Assembly: GCF_900102535.1 (NCBI RefSeq)
Contig: NZ_FNBP01000003.1
Location: forward strand, 62,001-126,000
DNA length: 64,000 nucleotides
Direction: 5' to 3'
Origin: Sulfitobacter delicatus
Lineage (GTDB): Bacteria; Pseudomonadota; Alphaproteobacteria; Rhodobacterales; Rhodobacteraceae
This document shows, one piece after another, positions 18,298-27,781 of the stretch. Under the pieces are notes generated by a model. That model made no database searches. It worked only from the letters and a program-made list of their open reading frames with translations, and had not been told where the DNA came from. A program made the position numbers and the translations under genes. The first letter of the stretch is position 1. Each line of letters begins with the position of its first letter.

Positions 18298-18969
18298 TTA
18301 TCCCGTCGGCATCAGATGGATCTCGCGCACGGCGGCACGGGCGGGGGATTCAAGCGCATGCATCACCGCCGCAGCAACATCTTCGGGTTGGAGCTTATCG
18401 GGCTTGGCCTCGTCAAAGAATTCCGTGTCGACCATCCCCGGAGAGACCACCATGCAGCGCCCGCCCCATTCGGCCATCTCATCGGCTAAGTTTCCCGCAA
18501 AACCGTGGATAAACCACTTCGTCGCGCCATAGATTGATCCTTGGATATGCACCCGCCCGGCGGCGGACCCGGTGACGACATATTGCCCGGTGGTCTTGCG
18601 CAGATGTGGCATGGCGGCATGGGCGGTGTAGAGCGCACCCATGATATTGAGGTCGACCATCGCTTTCCAATCCTGCGGATCGCCCTTTTCGGTGCCTGCG
18701 GGACTGGTGCCACGCCCGGCGTTGGCGAAGGCCGCGTCAACCTGACCGAAGTGTTGGGCAAGCTTGTCCAGCGCCTGTTTCTGCGCGTCATAGTCGGTGG
18801 CGTCGCCCACCAGCACCAGCGCCTGATCGCCGATCTCGGCAGCGAGGTCTTTCAGCTTGTCTTCGCTGCGTGCGAAAAGGCCGACGTTCCAGCCTGCTTT
18901 GGCGGCTGCGCGGGCGGTGGCGGCGCCGATCCCGCTGGAGGCGCCGGTGATGAAAAGTGTCTTGGTCAT
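18298..18969 (-). CDS. Short-chain dehydrogenase/reductase
   Basis: This 223-residue NAD(P)-dependent oxidoreductase has the classical SDR motifs: TGASSGIGAATARAA at the N-terminus (cofactor binding), a NAGRG segment, and YGATK as the YxxxK active site with the upstream Ser in VTGSAAGR. It resembles the YdfG/serine-dehydrogenase-like subgroup. The frame is open to a TTG at 18993, but the ATG at 18969 follows GGAGC. It is convergent with the YjbQ-like gene, 18 bases apart. The substrate is unknown. Confidence 0.88.
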   Translation of the reverse strand: MTKTLFITGASSGIGAATARAAAKAGWNVGLFARSEDKLKDLAAEIGDQALVLVGDATDYDAQKQALDKLAQHFGQVDAAFANAGRGTSPAGTEKGDPQDWKAMVDLNIMGALYTAHAAMPHLRKTTGQYVVTGSAAGRVHIQGSIYGATKWFIHGFAGNLADEMAEWGGRCMVVSPGMVDTEFFDEAKPDKLQPEDVAAAVMHALESPARAAVREIHLMPTG

Positions 18970-19154
18970 GGGATGCTCCGTTATACGTTCCAAGGTTTAA
19001 CGCGAGCGGACATCGTTGGGTCCATGACACATATTTGAACGCAACATCTAGCTGTGGAAATCTTCTCTACCCAAAACCTCGCGGCTCCCCTATAAGTCTT
19101 GGCAAGAGGGCTGCGGGCCCCACAAGTGAGGCAGGATGAGAAGGGGGACGGCCC

Positions 19155-19622
19155 ATGCGCTGCCCGTTTTGCGGAAATATCGACACCCAAGTGAAAGACA
19201 GCCGCCCGGCCGAGGACCATGTCTCAATCCGGCGCCGACGGTTCTGTCCTGCCTGTGGTGGCCGCTTCACAACCTATGAACGCGTGCAACTGCGTGATCT
19301 GGTGGTGATCAAATCCTCCGGCAAGCGCGAAGACTTTGACCGCGACAAGCTGGAACGCTCGATCCGTATCTCCATGCAGAAACGTCCGATCGATCCCGAG
19401 CGCATCGACCAGATGATTTCCGGCATCGTGCGGCGTTTGGAAAGCATGGGCGAAACCGACATCAGCTCCAAACATATCGGCGAGATCGTGATGGAGGCGC
19501 TGGCCCGGATCGACACTGTGGCCTATGTGCGTTTTGCGAGCGTTTACAAGAACTTCCAAGCCGCAGATGATTTCGACAAATTCGTGCAGGAACTGCGGCC
19601 CGACGCGCTGCCCGAAGGGTGA
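19155..19622 (+). CDS. nrdR: Transcriptional repressor NrdR
   Basis: This 155-residue regulator of ribonucleotide reductase genes begins [21 protein letters not shown]. It has the four-cysteine zinc ribbon (CPFC and CPAC) typical of NrdR, followed by an ATP-cone domain ([20 protein letters not shown]). Nucleotide binding by the ATP cone controls DNA binding. The start follows AGAAGGGGGA. Its stop overlaps the GTG start of ribD (GTGA, 19619-19622), the common nrdR-ribD linkage of alphaproteobacteria. Confidence 0.96.
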   Translation: MRCPFCGNIDTQVKDSRPAEDHVSIRRRRFCPACGGRFTTYERVQLRDLVVIKSSGKREDFDRDKLERSIRISMQKRPIDPERIDQMISGIVRRLESMGETDISSKHIGEIVMEALARIDTVAYVRFASVYKNFQAADDFDKFVQELRPDALPEG

Positions 19623-20728
19623 GCGGACGCGTGGATGACGCGCGCTTCATGGCGTTGGCGCTGTCTTTGGGGCGGCGCGGGCAGGGCAATGTCTGGCCCA
19701 ACCCGGCGGTGGGCTGTGTTATCACGCAAGGCACGCGTATCGTTGGCCGGGGCTGGACTCAGCCCGGCGGGCGGCCCCACGCGGAGCCTCAGGCGCTAGC
19801 GCAGGCGGGCGCGGCGGCGAAGGGGGCCACGGTCTATGTCACACTGGAACCCTGCTCACATCACGGCAAAACACCCCCCTGCGCGCAGGCGCTGATTGAC
19901 GCGGGCGTGGCGCGGGTGGTGATCGCCACGCAGGACGATGATGCGCGGGTGAACGGGCGCGGCATTGCGATGTTGCAGGCGGCGGGGATCGACGTTGCGG
20001 TCGGCGTCTGCGAGGCCAAGGCCCGCGCCGATCATGCGGGGTTTTTCTGCCGTACCGATCTGGGCCGGCCCATGTTGACGCTGAAGCTGGCGACTTCTTT
20101 TGACGGACGCATCGCCACCGGGACGGGCGAGAGCCAATGGATCACCGACGCCCCGGCGCGGCGGCTGACCCATGCAATGCGCAGCCGCCATGATGCGGTG
20201 ATGGTGGGCGCTGGCACGGCGCGCAAGGACGACCCAAGCCTCACGGTGCGGGGGCTTGGCGTGGCCCATCAACCTGCCCGCGTTGTGGTCTCGCGCAGGT
20301 TGGATCTGCCGCTGATGGGGCAGTTGGCGCGGACGGCCTCTGATATTCCTTTGATCCTCTGCCATGGCAGCGACGCTGACCCATCGCTGGTGCGCACATG
20401 GTCCGACCTTGGCGCGACATTGCTGCCCTGTGCGGCGCGTGGCGCGCAGTTGGACCCGGTGGACGTGCTACGGCAGTTAGCCGCCCATGGGCTGACGCGT
20501 ATTTTTTGCGAGGGCGGTAGCGCTTTGGCGGCATCGCTGATTGAGGCTGATCTAGTCGACCGTCTGGTGGGGTTCACCGCCGGTCTGGTCATCGGCGCCG
20601 AAGGGCTGCCGGGGATCGGGGCGCTTGGTCTGTCGCGTTTGGCCGAAGCACCGCGTTTCGCTTTGCAGTCGAGCCAGCGCATCGGGCCGGACTTGCTGCA
20701 TGTCTGGCGCCGCAACGCCGATCTTTGA
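19619..20728 (+). CDS. ribD: Bifunctional pyrimidine deaminase/reductase of riboflavin synthesis
   Basis: This 369-residue protein carries out the deaminase and reductase steps after GTP cyclohydrolase II. The N-terminal deaminase has [17 protein letters not shown] (HAE zinc motif) and [15 protein letters not shown] (PCxxxxxxPPC zinc motif). The reductase domain from about 150 has [21 protein letters not shown] and [13 protein letters not shown]. The start is GTG at 19619, overlapping the nrdR stop. Unlike the usual continuous rib cluster, the next riboflavin gene (ribE) lies 4.7 kb on, beyond three inverted capsule genes. Confidence 0.96.
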   Translation: MSGRVDDARFMALALSLGRRGQGNVWPNPAVGCVITQGTRIVGRGWTQPGGRPHAEPQALAQAGAAAKGATVYVTLEPCSHHGKTPPCAQALIDAGVARVVIATQDDDARVNGRGIAMLQAAGIDVAVGVCEAKARADHAGFFCRTDLGRPMLTLKLATSFDGRIATGTGESQWITDAPARRLTHAMRSRHDAVMVGAGTARKDDPSLTVRGLGVAHQPARVVVSRRLDLPLMGQLARTASDIPLILCHGSDADPSLVRTWSDLGATLLPCAARGAQLDPVDVLRQLAAHGLTRIFCEGGSALAASLIEADLVDRLVGFTAGLVIGAEGLPGIGALGLSRLAEAPRFALQSSQRIGPDLLHVWRRNADL

Positions 20729-22753
20729 TCACCGCCGCCAGAGGTGGCTTTGGCTGGCAAAGACGCCTTGAAGTTTCGACAGCAGCCGATTGCCCAGACC
20801 CGCGCGGGGCAGGGTGCCATTAGCAAGCCGTTCGACAACCACTTCGACGGGGCAAGGCAGGCCAGTGACCGGATCGCGGTAGCGCGGGTAGTCAATCAGC
20901 GCGCCATGCAACAGCCCCTCCAGCGTCACCTGCGCTCGGCGGCGGGGCGGGACGTCGCCCCGGTCTTCGGTCAGCCCCCAGCCCGCATAGAAGGGCGCGC
21001 CGAGGGTCACCACAGGCACGCCGCGCAGCAGCGCTTCAAAGCCGAGCAGGGATGTCATCGTCCAGACCGCATCGACCTCGCCAAGCAGTGCCATCGGGTC
21101 GGCGTGGCTGAGCACCATGTCGGCGTCCTGCGCCTCCGTCGCGCCGCGGCGGAGGCCCGCTTCGACATCGGGGTGCGGCTTGTAGAGGATCACGGCGTCA
21201 GGGTTGGCAGCGCGGGCGGCAGAGAGGAGTGCTGCGTTGGTTTGCACCTGATCGGTCCCGGTGAGGATCGAGGCGTCGTCTTCGACCTGTCCCGGCACAA
21301 GAATGCGGCGGCCGGGCGGGAGATCAGGGGCCGCGCCGCCGAGGTTGTATTTGCTGAGCCCCGCGCCGGTAAGCGCTTCGATCAGCGACTGGGCGCGGGT
21401 CTGTTGGTCGGGGCGCAGATCGGCGCGTTTCTCGATCCATTTTTCAAGTCGGCTTGGCACTTGGGGGTCATAGTAGATGCCCAGATCATCGCAAACCAGC
21501 GACAGCGGCGGCACCAGTGCTGCCCCCAGCCCCCGCGAGCGCAGGAACCCGTCTTCGACCCGCAGCGCGCCGCTTGGTCCGCTGTCTGACTTGCTGGCCC
21601 AGACCATCGCCCGCCGGGGCGCATTTGGCATCTCGGGCGTGCCTTTGCGAAAGCGGATCGGGGTGGGCTGGCCAAAGAACTGTTGCAACGGGCGGCGTTT
21701 CCACAGGCGCATGCCCCAAGCGTCCCAGCCCGCATGATCCTCGCGCCAAGCGCGGGCCTGCGCAGCGAGGGTGGTGAGGGCGGCCTCCAACTCACAAAGC
21801 TGGTCGCGGTAGGGGTCGTACCATGTCGGGTAGAGGATCATCGCGGCGGCGAAAAGCTGGGCGCGGGTCAGCACACGTTGGCGGCGTTGGACGGGGAATT
21901 CATCCGTCGTCAGCCCCCATCCGGCGTAGAAGGGCTGGCCAAAAACGCGGGGTTTGTGGCCTGCAAAGATCGCCTCAAAGCCCATTTGCGACGACACGGT
22001 ATAGACGCCCACGGCCCCTTCAAAGAGCGCCCAAGGGCTGACCGGATCGCTGAGCAGAGTGATGCGGTCATTGGCGTCTTCGGGTCCGAAATGGCCGCTG
22101 CGAAAGCCTTGCGCGGTTTCGGGGTGGGTTTTTATAATGACCCGCGCGCCGGGGTGTTCTTCTTGGGCAAAGACCAGCATTTCGAGAAACCGCCCGCGGT
22201 CGGCTTTGGAGGCGGTGACCGAGGCATCATTGCGGGTTTGGTCGATCACCAGCACATAGCCGGGGGCGGGGGGCGGGGTGGTTGCGTCGAAGCCCGCATA
22301 TTTCGTCAGATGATACTCGGCCAGCCGCGCCATGCCGCCGCGGGCGCGGTTCAAAAGGGCGGTGTCATCCAGAGGGTGCTCGGTCAGCAGCACTTCAAGG
22401 TCAGAGGGCTGGGTGGGGTCAAAGTGCGCGCCGCGGCTGTCGATCAAAAGGCCCAAGGGCGGCTCTCCGGCGCGGCCCGGATGCAGCGAGCGCAGCCAAG
22501 CGTCCTCGACCCGGATCACTGGCACCTCGCGTTTCGCCGCCACGGCCAGCCCGCGGTGCGCGGTGGGTGAATTGCCCCAGACCGCCACGGCATCATCAGG
22601 GCCGGGCAGGCCAAGGCGCAGGTCGTGGCCAGCCAGCTTCAGAATGCGCCGCAGCCGGGGCTGCGTCAGAAACCCGCCGTTATATACGAAAAGCCGCTGG
22701 CGCCTTTCGGGGCCAGCGGCGGGGTATTGATATGGGTCAGCTTCGAATGCCAC
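20729..22753 (-). CDS. kpsC: KpsC-like capsule lipid-linker Kdo transferase, two-domain
   Basis: This 674-residue protein has two repeated glycosyltransferase-like halves. The segment SSQMGFEAIFAGHKPRVFG..PFYAGWGLT in the first half recurs as TSLLGFEALLRGVPVVTLG..PFYAGWGLT in the second, and each half has an I(I/L)YKPHP- or IIKTHPE-type motif. In group 2 capsule systems KpsC builds the poly-Kdo linker on lysophosphatidylglycerol with KpsS. The gene abuts the end of ribD on the other strand with no spacing. It is last in a minus-strand kpsS-exporter-kpsC set. Confidence 0.9.
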   Translation of the reverse strand: MAFEADPYQYPAAGPERRQRLFVYNGGFLTQPRLRRILKLAGHDLRLGLPGPDDAVAVWGNSPTAHRGLAVAAKREVPVIRVEDAWLRSLHPGRAGEPPLGLLIDSRGAHFDPTQPSDLEVLLTEHPLDDTALLNRARGGMARLAEYHLTKYAGFDATTPPPAPGYVLVIDQTRNDASVTASKADRGRFLEMLVFAQEEHPGARVIIKTHPETAQGFRSGHFGPEDANDRITLLSDPVSPWALFEGAVGVYTVSSQMGFEAIFAGHKPRVFGQPFYAGWGLTTDEFPVQRRQRVLTRAQLFAAAMILYPTWYDPYRDQLCELEAALTTLAAQARAWREDHAGWDAWGMRLWKRRPLQQFFGQPTPIRFRKGTPEMPNAPRRAMVWASKSDSGPSGALRVEDGFLRSRGLGAALVPPLSLVCDDLGIYYDPQVPSRLEKWIEKRADLRPDQQTRAQSLIEALTGAGLSKYNLGGAAPDLPPGRRILVPGQVEDDASILTGTDQVQTNAALLSAARAANPDAVILYKPHPDVEAGLRRGATEAQDADMVLSHADPMALLGEVDAVWTMTSLLGFEALLRGVPVVTLGAPFYAGWGLTEDRGDVPPRRRAQVTLEGLLHGALIDYPRYRDPVTGLPCPVEVVVERLANGTLPRAGLGNRLLSKLQGVFASQSHLWRR

Positions 22754-22762
22754 CGCGGTGGT

Positions 22763-23893
22763 TCATTCGGTCAAGGAGGTGATGCTGTCCGCCGAGCCTG
22801 CGGTGCCGGTGATGGCCGAAATTACTTTGCTCCACTGGGTGAAGGGGGCTTCGGTTACATAGATTGTGTCGCCGTCGCGGATCACAAAGTCGCGGGCCAT
22901 GAACATGCCGTTGGGCTTGGTCAGGTCGGTAACATAGACCATCCGCTGCGCGCCGGTCAGGTCATTCCGCCCCAAGACCTGCTCGGCCACTTCTTCGGGC
23001 TCATTACGGAACACAAAAACGCCGGTCGGATCAGCGGAGATCGGGCTCAGACCGCCGACCTGCGCGATGCCTTCGAGCAGCGACAGGTTCTGCGATGCAA
23101 ATGGCACCTGCGCCTGTCCGCCGGTCGCGCCAAGGGCGGTGAAAGAGCGGGTGTCTTCCTCAACCAAGATGCGGTCGCCGGGGCGCAGCGCGATGTCGAG
23201 CTCAGGGTGGTCATAGAGGTCCTGGAACCAGATCTTGCCACGCTGGCCGCCACGGATGACGGTGACTTGCGCGATTTCCGGTACGATGGTCACACCGCCC
23301 GCACGGGCCAGCATGGCGGCGAGGGTGCGTGTGGGGCGCTCGATCGGATAGACGCCCTGCGCGCCGATGGAGCCGATCAGGGAAACGGTGGAGCCGTCAC
23401 CTGCCGCACGGCGAACCTCGACCTGCGGGTCAGGCGTTTGCTCGCCCAGCTTGGTGGTGATGATCCGACGGATTGCTTCGGGCGTATTGCCTGCAGCACG
23501 GATGCGACCGGCGTAGGGGATAAAGATGAACCCGGCGCCGTCGACCTGCACTTCTTCGAGCATCGTGGCGGGAGCGCCCTCGACACCCAAGAGAGGGTCG
23601 TCGACGTTCTCATAGACGGTAATACCTAGGATATCGCCGGGCTGGATTGTGTCAGAGCCGACGCGGCCTGCGTTCTTGAAACTATCAGAAAAGCCGAGCG
23701 CGGGTGCCACGGCGGTGGCGCGGGTCACGCGGTCATTCACGGAAACGACAAAGGCATCGCCCTCGCGTTGCACGGAGCCTGCGTAGATCTGCCGTTTGTT
23801 AGGACCGACCTGCGGCAATCCGCAGGATGACACGACGGCCAAAGCCGCCAGAACTGCGATGGGACGTGCCCACCGGATGGATACGGATTTCAC
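22763..23893 (-). CDS. Capsule polysaccharide export lipoprotein, Wza/KpsD-like
   Basis: This 376-residue protein has a lipoprotein signal with lipobox AVVSSC (acylated Cys near residue 24). It is a polysaccharide export (Poly_export) protein with SLBB-type repeats: a segment around PGDILGITVYENVDDPLLGV begins the export domain, and RPGDRILVEED and IRDGDTIYVTEAP are SLBB repeat ends. It forms the outer-membrane channel for capsule. It lies ten bases upstream of kpsC on the same strand. The inner-membrane ABC transporter (KpsM/T) and KpsE are not in the window. Confidence 0.9.
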   Translation of the reverse strand: MKSVSIRWARPIAVLAALAVVSSCGLPQVGPNKRQIYAGSVQREGDAFVVSVNDRVTRATAVAPALGFSDSFKNAGRVGSDTIQPGDILGITVYENVDDPLLGVEGAPATMLEEVQVDGAGFIFIPYAGRIRAAGNTPEAIRRIITTKLGEQTPDPQVEVRRAAGDGSTVSLIGSIGAQGVYPIERPTRTLAAMLARAGGVTIVPEIAQVTVIRGGQRGKIWFQDLYDHPELDIALRPGDRILVEEDTRSFTALGATGGQAQVPFASQNLSLLEGIAQVGGLSPISADPTGVFVFRNEPEEVAEQVLGRNDLTGAQRMVYVTDLTKPNGMFMARDFVIRDGDTIYVTEAPFTQWSKVISAITGTAGSADSITSLTE

Positions 23894-24007
23894 TGCCCGG
23901 TCTCCTCGACCTGATTATTCTGCCTCGAAATCGCCAATTATCATGACGTATTATTTCGCAACCTAGCGCAGGTTTTGGAAAAAAGCTACAGGGGCGAACG
24001 GGTTAAC

Positions 24008-25300
24008 TCAGGTGACGACGCGCAACTGTTGCCGAGGGGCCGCGGTACCTTGCTCCAGCGCGTCATAGGGATCGTCCTCCGCCAGCATCATATCGACCAC
24101 TTGGCGCAGCAATTGGCGACGCCCGCGTGCGGCGTAGAAACCGCCGGGAACCTGTGAGGTTTCAAGCAGATAGCGGCGGTAGTCTTTGTAAGCGCGGTTG
24201 TCGGGACGGCTGGCGGCGGCGAAGAACTCCGGCAGCGGTTGTTCTGAGACGAATTCCGGTTGCGAATATACCGCACTGCCAAAGACTTTGAGCGGGATGC
24301 CGCGCCAGAGCACCTGCTGGCCGGCAGTGGAGTTCACCGTCACCGCGCTGCGGGTGTCGTTCAGAAGCTGCGCCAGCTTGCCGCCGCGCACGAAATGCAC
24401 GCGGTCTGAGATACCATGTTCGCGCGCCAAGCGCCGCACGTCGCGGCGGACAGGCACGCGGCCATCCTCCAGCGGGTGCGCCTTGATGACGAGGTGGTGG
24501 TGCTGGGGGGCGCCTGCGGCAAAGCCTTCGATCACCAGTTCAAGGAAATCGGCCATCGTGTCGAAGGGCGAATGCGATTGAAAAGCGGAGTCGTGTTCCA
24601 GTTGCAGCAGCGCCAGGTGATACGGAAAGCCGCCTAGCCGGATACGCAACGTCGCACGCAGCCGGTCGAGCGCCAGTACGGGCATTAGCAGCAGACGCTT
24701 GAGGTAGAGGCGGAACTCCTTAGTCACCGGGATGCTGCGGTGTGAGGTGAAGTTACGGTAGTCGCCGTTTCGGAACATCACGAACCAATGGTAAAGCGCG
24801 CCATAAAAGATGTGATGCCGCATATCGCCCCAATGGCCGGGGGGCAGGGGCGCTTCCATGTCCGAGCGCGCTAAAGCGGCCTGCATCTGCGGAATGGTCA
24901 TCTCCATCAGCCGCGAATTGCCGTTGGAGCCGCCGCGTTCATAGGTCACCCAATAGGGCCGCATGTAGCCTTCCTCAAAGACATGCACGGTGATGCCGCG
25001 GCGCTTGGCCTCCGCCACCGCTTCGGCGTGGATCGGGCGGGTGTCGCCGTAAATTACGATGTCGGTGATTTTCTTCTCCATCAGCAACCCATTAAAGGTC
25101 GCAGGCCAGTCGGCGACCGTGCCGCGATAGGGAATGTAGGAGGCCGGATGGAACCAAAACGCCCGGTCGCCCGCATTGAACCCCACGCGCCAAACCTCAG
25201 CGCCCGCGCGGCGCAGCATCTTGCCCAGACTGTTAAAGAAGGGCCCATGTGGCCCCTGTAGAAACAGGAAGGTTCTGGTTTGGGCGTCAGTCGCGGTCAT
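24008..25300 (-). CDS. kpsS: KpsS-like capsule linker transferase
   Basis: This 430-residue protein resembles KpsS, which adds the first Kdo to the lipid anchor. Seen: FLFLQGPHGPFFNSLGKMLRRAG at the start, FEEGYMRPYWVTYERGG, HHLVIKAHPLEDGR and TVNSTAGQQVLWRGIPLKVFG, the conserved blocks of the family. I prefer the ATG at 25300, which has an AAGGA box five bases before it; a second ATG at 25306 sits too close to that box. It is the first gene of the capsule set and is divergent from ribE across 130 bases. Confidence 0.88.
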   Translation of the reverse strand: MTATDAQTRTFLFLQGPHGPFFNSLGKMLRRAGAEVWRVGFNAGDRAFWFHPASYIPYRGTVADWPATFNGLLMEKKITDIVIYGDTRPIHAEAVAEAKRRGITVHVFEEGYMRPYWVTYERGGSNGNSRLMEMTIPQMQAALARSDMEAPLPPGHWGDMRHHIFYGALYHWFVMFRNGDYRNFTSHRSIPVTKEFRLYLKRLLLMPVLALDRLRATLRIRLGGFPYHLALLQLEHDSAFQSHSPFDTMADFLELVIEGFAAGAPQHHHLVIKAHPLEDGRVPVRRDVRRLAREHGISDRVHFVRGGKLAQLLNDTRSAVTVNSTAGQQVLWRGIPLKVFGSAVYSQPEFVSEQPLPEFFAAASRPDNRAYKDYRRYLLETSQVPGGFYAARGRRQLLRQVVDMMLAEDDPYDALEQGTAAPRQQLRVVT

Positions 25301-25430
25301 GCTCATCCTTTACTGTCGTATTACAATCGTTAACCACCATATAATCTGGGCGACAATGTGACGTGACCCGCTCTTGCCTGTGGCGGACGCCGGGTTTACC
25401 ACTGCGCCGAACCAGTAAAGGAGCCTTCCC

Positions 25431-26018
25431 ATGTTCACCGGCATCATCACCGACGTTGGCACAGTGACCAAGCTGGAGCAGGAAGGCGACCTGCGCGCAC
25501 GTATTCAGACGGGCTATGACACCAGCGGCATTGATATGGGCGCTTCGATCGCGAGCGACGGGGTTTGCCTGACGGTCGTAGGGCTGGGTGACGATTGGTA
25601 CGAGGTGCAGATCAGCGCTGAAACTGTGGCCAGGACCAATCTGGGCCAGCATTGGGCCGAAGGGCGGCGGGTGAACCTTGAGCGGGCGCTGAAGGTCGGC
25701 GACGAGTTGGGCGGGCATATCGTCTCGGGCCATGTCGATGGCGTGGCTGAGATCATCGACATGCAAGACGAGGGCGACAGCACCCGCGTAACCCTGCGTG
25801 CGCCCGAAAGTCTGGCGCGTTTCATCGCGCAAAAGGGCTCGGTGGCGCTGAATGGCACTTCGCTGACGGTGAATGACGTCAATGGCTGTGACTTTGGCAT
25901 CAACTTCATCCCGCATACCAAGGAAGTGACCACTTGGGGCGATGCACGTGTCGGCGATGCGGTGAACCTCGAGATCGACACACTGGCGCGCTATGTGGCG
26001 CGGCTGAACGAGATGTAA
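25431..26018 (+). CDS. ribE: Riboflavin synthase, alpha chain
   Basis: This 195-residue enzyme makes riboflavin from two lumazine molecules. It starts MFTGIITDVGTV, the signature of the family. The second domain repeats the fold with EIIDMQDEGDSTRVTLRAP. The active-site segment SIASDGVCLTVVG and its later echo SVALNGTSLTVN show the usual internal duplication. An AAAGGAG box precedes the ATG. No FMN riboswitch was found in the 130 bases upstream. The next gene is ribB, 82 bases on. Confidence 0.96.
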   Translation: MFTGIITDVGTVTKLEQEGDLRARIQTGYDTSGIDMGASIASDGVCLTVVGLGDDWYEVQISAETVARTNLGQHWAEGRRVNLERALKVGDELGGHIVSGHVDGVAEIIDMQDEGDSTRVTLRAPESLARFIAQKGSVALNGTSLTVNDVNGCDFGINFIPHTKEVTTWGDARVGDAVNLEIDTLARYVARLNEM

Positions 26019-26100
26019 TCGCACGTGCCGTCGCGGCGTGGCTCTGGCCAAGCGGCGCTGGCCAAGCTATGAGCCGGGCAACAGTTAGATGGGACAGCCG

Positions 26101-27225
26101 ATGCAATTTGACACACCCGGACCGGTCGAGACAGGGCTGAGCGACGCCATTTCGCCGATCGAAGAGATCATCGAAGAGGCCCGCGCAGGCCGCATGTATA
26201 TCCTTGTGGACCATGAAGACCGCGAGAACGAAGGCGATCTGGTGATCCCGGCGCAGTTTGCGGATGCGGCTGCGATCAACTTCATGGCGACCCATGGGCG
26301 CGGGTTGATCTGTCTGCCGATGACCTCGGCGCGGATCGATCATCTGGGCCTGCCGATGATGGCGGTGAACAATTCCTCGCGCCATGAGACGGCCTTTACC
26401 GTCAGCATCGAGGCCCGCGAAGGTGTGAGCACCGGCATTTCGGCGGCGGACCGCGCCTTGACCGTGGCGGTGGCAATCTCTGAGCAAGCCGGTTCGGCCG
26501 ATATTGCCACGCCGGGCCATGTCTTCCCGCTGCGCGCGCGCGATGGTGGCGTGCTGGTACGGGCCGGGCATACTGAAGCCTCGGTCGATATTTCCCGGCT
26601 GGCGGGGCTGCATCCTTCGGGCGTGATCTGTGAGATCATGAAAGACGACGGCGAAATGGCGCGTCTGCCTGATCTGGTGGAGTTTGCCGCCGAGCACGGG
26701 CTGAAGATCGGCACCATCAGCGACCTCATCACCTACCGCCACAAGCATGACAACCTGCTCAGCGAGCGCGACAGCCGCACCGTGACCTCGGCCTATGGCG
26801 GCGACTGGCAGATGCGGGTCTTCTCGGATGAGATCACCGGCACCGACCATGTGGTGCTGACCAAGGGCGACATTTCGACGCCCGAGCCGGTGCTTATCCG
26901 TACCCATGCGATCAATGCGCTCGAAGACATCTTGGGCCTTGGCCCCAGCCCCGCGGATGAGTTGCCCCGCGCGATGCAGATCATCGCCGAAGAGGGCCGG
27001 GGCGCTGTGGTGCTGTTCCGCGACCCTTACCCGCGTCTGCGGCTGGATGCCGAAGACGACGACCGCCCGCGCACCATCAAGCGCACGGGCCTTGGCGCGC
27101 AGATCCTGTCGTCCATGGGCCTGCATGAGTTGGTCCTGCTGACCGACAATCCCGACACGCGCTATCTGGGCCTTGATGCCTATGCGCTGGAAATTGTGGG
27201 CACCCGGCCCATCACCACGGAGTAA
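26101..27225 (+). CDS. ribB: 3,4-dihydroxy-2-butanone 4-phosphate synthase with degenerate GTP cyclohydrolase II-like domain (RibBX type)
   Basis: This protein of about 374 residues has a normal N-terminal RibB domain: DHEDRENEGDLVIPA, ATHGRGLICLPM, SRHETAFTVSIEAREGVSTGISAADRALT and RAGHTEASVDI cover its catalytic and metal-binding residues. The C-terminal third looks like RibA, but the three zinc cysteines and the GDxF..R(C)DCG block are absent; the position reads THAINALEDILGLG. GTP cyclohydrolase II activity is therefore not expected. The start could be ATG 26089 or ATG 26101; the latter follows GGGAC. ribH begins four bases after its stop. Confidence 0.9.
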   Translation: MQFDTPGPVETGLSDAISPIEEIIEEARAGRMYILVDHEDRENEGDLVIPAQFADAAAINFMATHGRGLICLPMTSARIDHLGLPMMAVNNSSRHETAFTVSIEAREGVSTGISAADRALTVAVAISEQAGSADIATPGHVFPLRARDGGVLVRAGHTEASVDISRLAGLHPSGVICEIMKDDGEMARLPDLVEFAAEHGLKIGTISDLITYRHKHDNLLSERDSRTVTSAYGGDWQMRVFSDEITGTDHVVLTKGDISTPEPVLIRTHAINALEDILGLGPSPADELPRAMQIIAEEGRGAVVLFRDPYPRLRLDAEDDDRPRTIKRTGLGAQILSSMGLHELVLLTDNPDTRYLGLDAYALEIVGTRPITTE

Positions 27226-27229
27226 CCCC

Positions 27230-27781
27230 ATGGCCTCTGCCGAAGAACACACCATCCTGCCGCGCCCGGACTTTGATGAGCCGGTGAAGCTGCTGATCGT
27301 TGTCTCGCCTTACTATTCGGACATCGCAAACGGCCTGCTGACTGGCGCCAAGGCCGAGATCGAGGCGGCAGGTGGCAGCTATGAGGTCGTCGAGATGCCC
27401 GGCGCGCTGGAGATTCCCACCGCCATCGGCATCTCCGACCGGCACAGCAATTTCGATGGCTATGTCGCCCTCGGCTGCGTGATCCGCGGCGAGACCACGC
27501 ATTACGAGACGGTCTGCAACGACAGCAGCCGTGCCTTGCAACTGCTTGGCCTGCAAGGGCTTTGCATCGGCAACGGCATCCTGACGGTCGAGAACAAGAA
27601 ACAAGCCGAGGTCCGGGCCGACCCCGAGGGGCAAAACAAAGGTGGCGGCGCGGCGGCTGCGGCCTTGCATCTTATCGCGCTCGCTCGTAAATGGGGCCGC
27701 CAGAGCAAGGGCATCGGGTTCAAGCCATTCGGGCAGGACACTTTGATGGCCGGCGACACGGACGGATCAAACATCGCATGA
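27230..27781 (+). CDS. ribH: 6,7-dimethyl-8-ribityllumazine synthase
   Basis: This 183-residue lumazine synthase condenses the RibD product with dihydroxybutanone phosphate. Family motifs seen: the VVSPYYSDIANGLL start of the fold, MPGALEIPTAI, GYVALGCVIRGETTHYE (the catalytic region, with His) and GNGILTVENKKQAEVRAD. The ATG at 27230 lies four bases after the ribB stop. Its own stop overlaps the nusB start by four bases (ATGA, 27778-27781). The RNKGGGAAAAAL segment is usual. Confidence 0.96.
   Translation: MASAEEHTILPRPDFDEPVKLLIVVSPYYSDIANGLLTGAKAEIEAAGGSYEVVEMPGALEIPTAIGISDRHSNFDGYVALGCVIRGETTHYETVCNDSSRALQLLGLQGLCIGNGILTVENKKQAEVRADPEGQNKGGGAAAAALHLIALARKWGRQSKGIGFKPFGQDTLMAGDTDGSNIA

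Noticed and set aside
25301-25430. Possible FMN riboswitch upstream of ribE
   Set aside because: The conserved FMN element blocks (AGGGTGAAATTCCC-like and ACCGGCGGT-like) are absent in the 130-base gap, and none was seen upstream of ribD or ribB.
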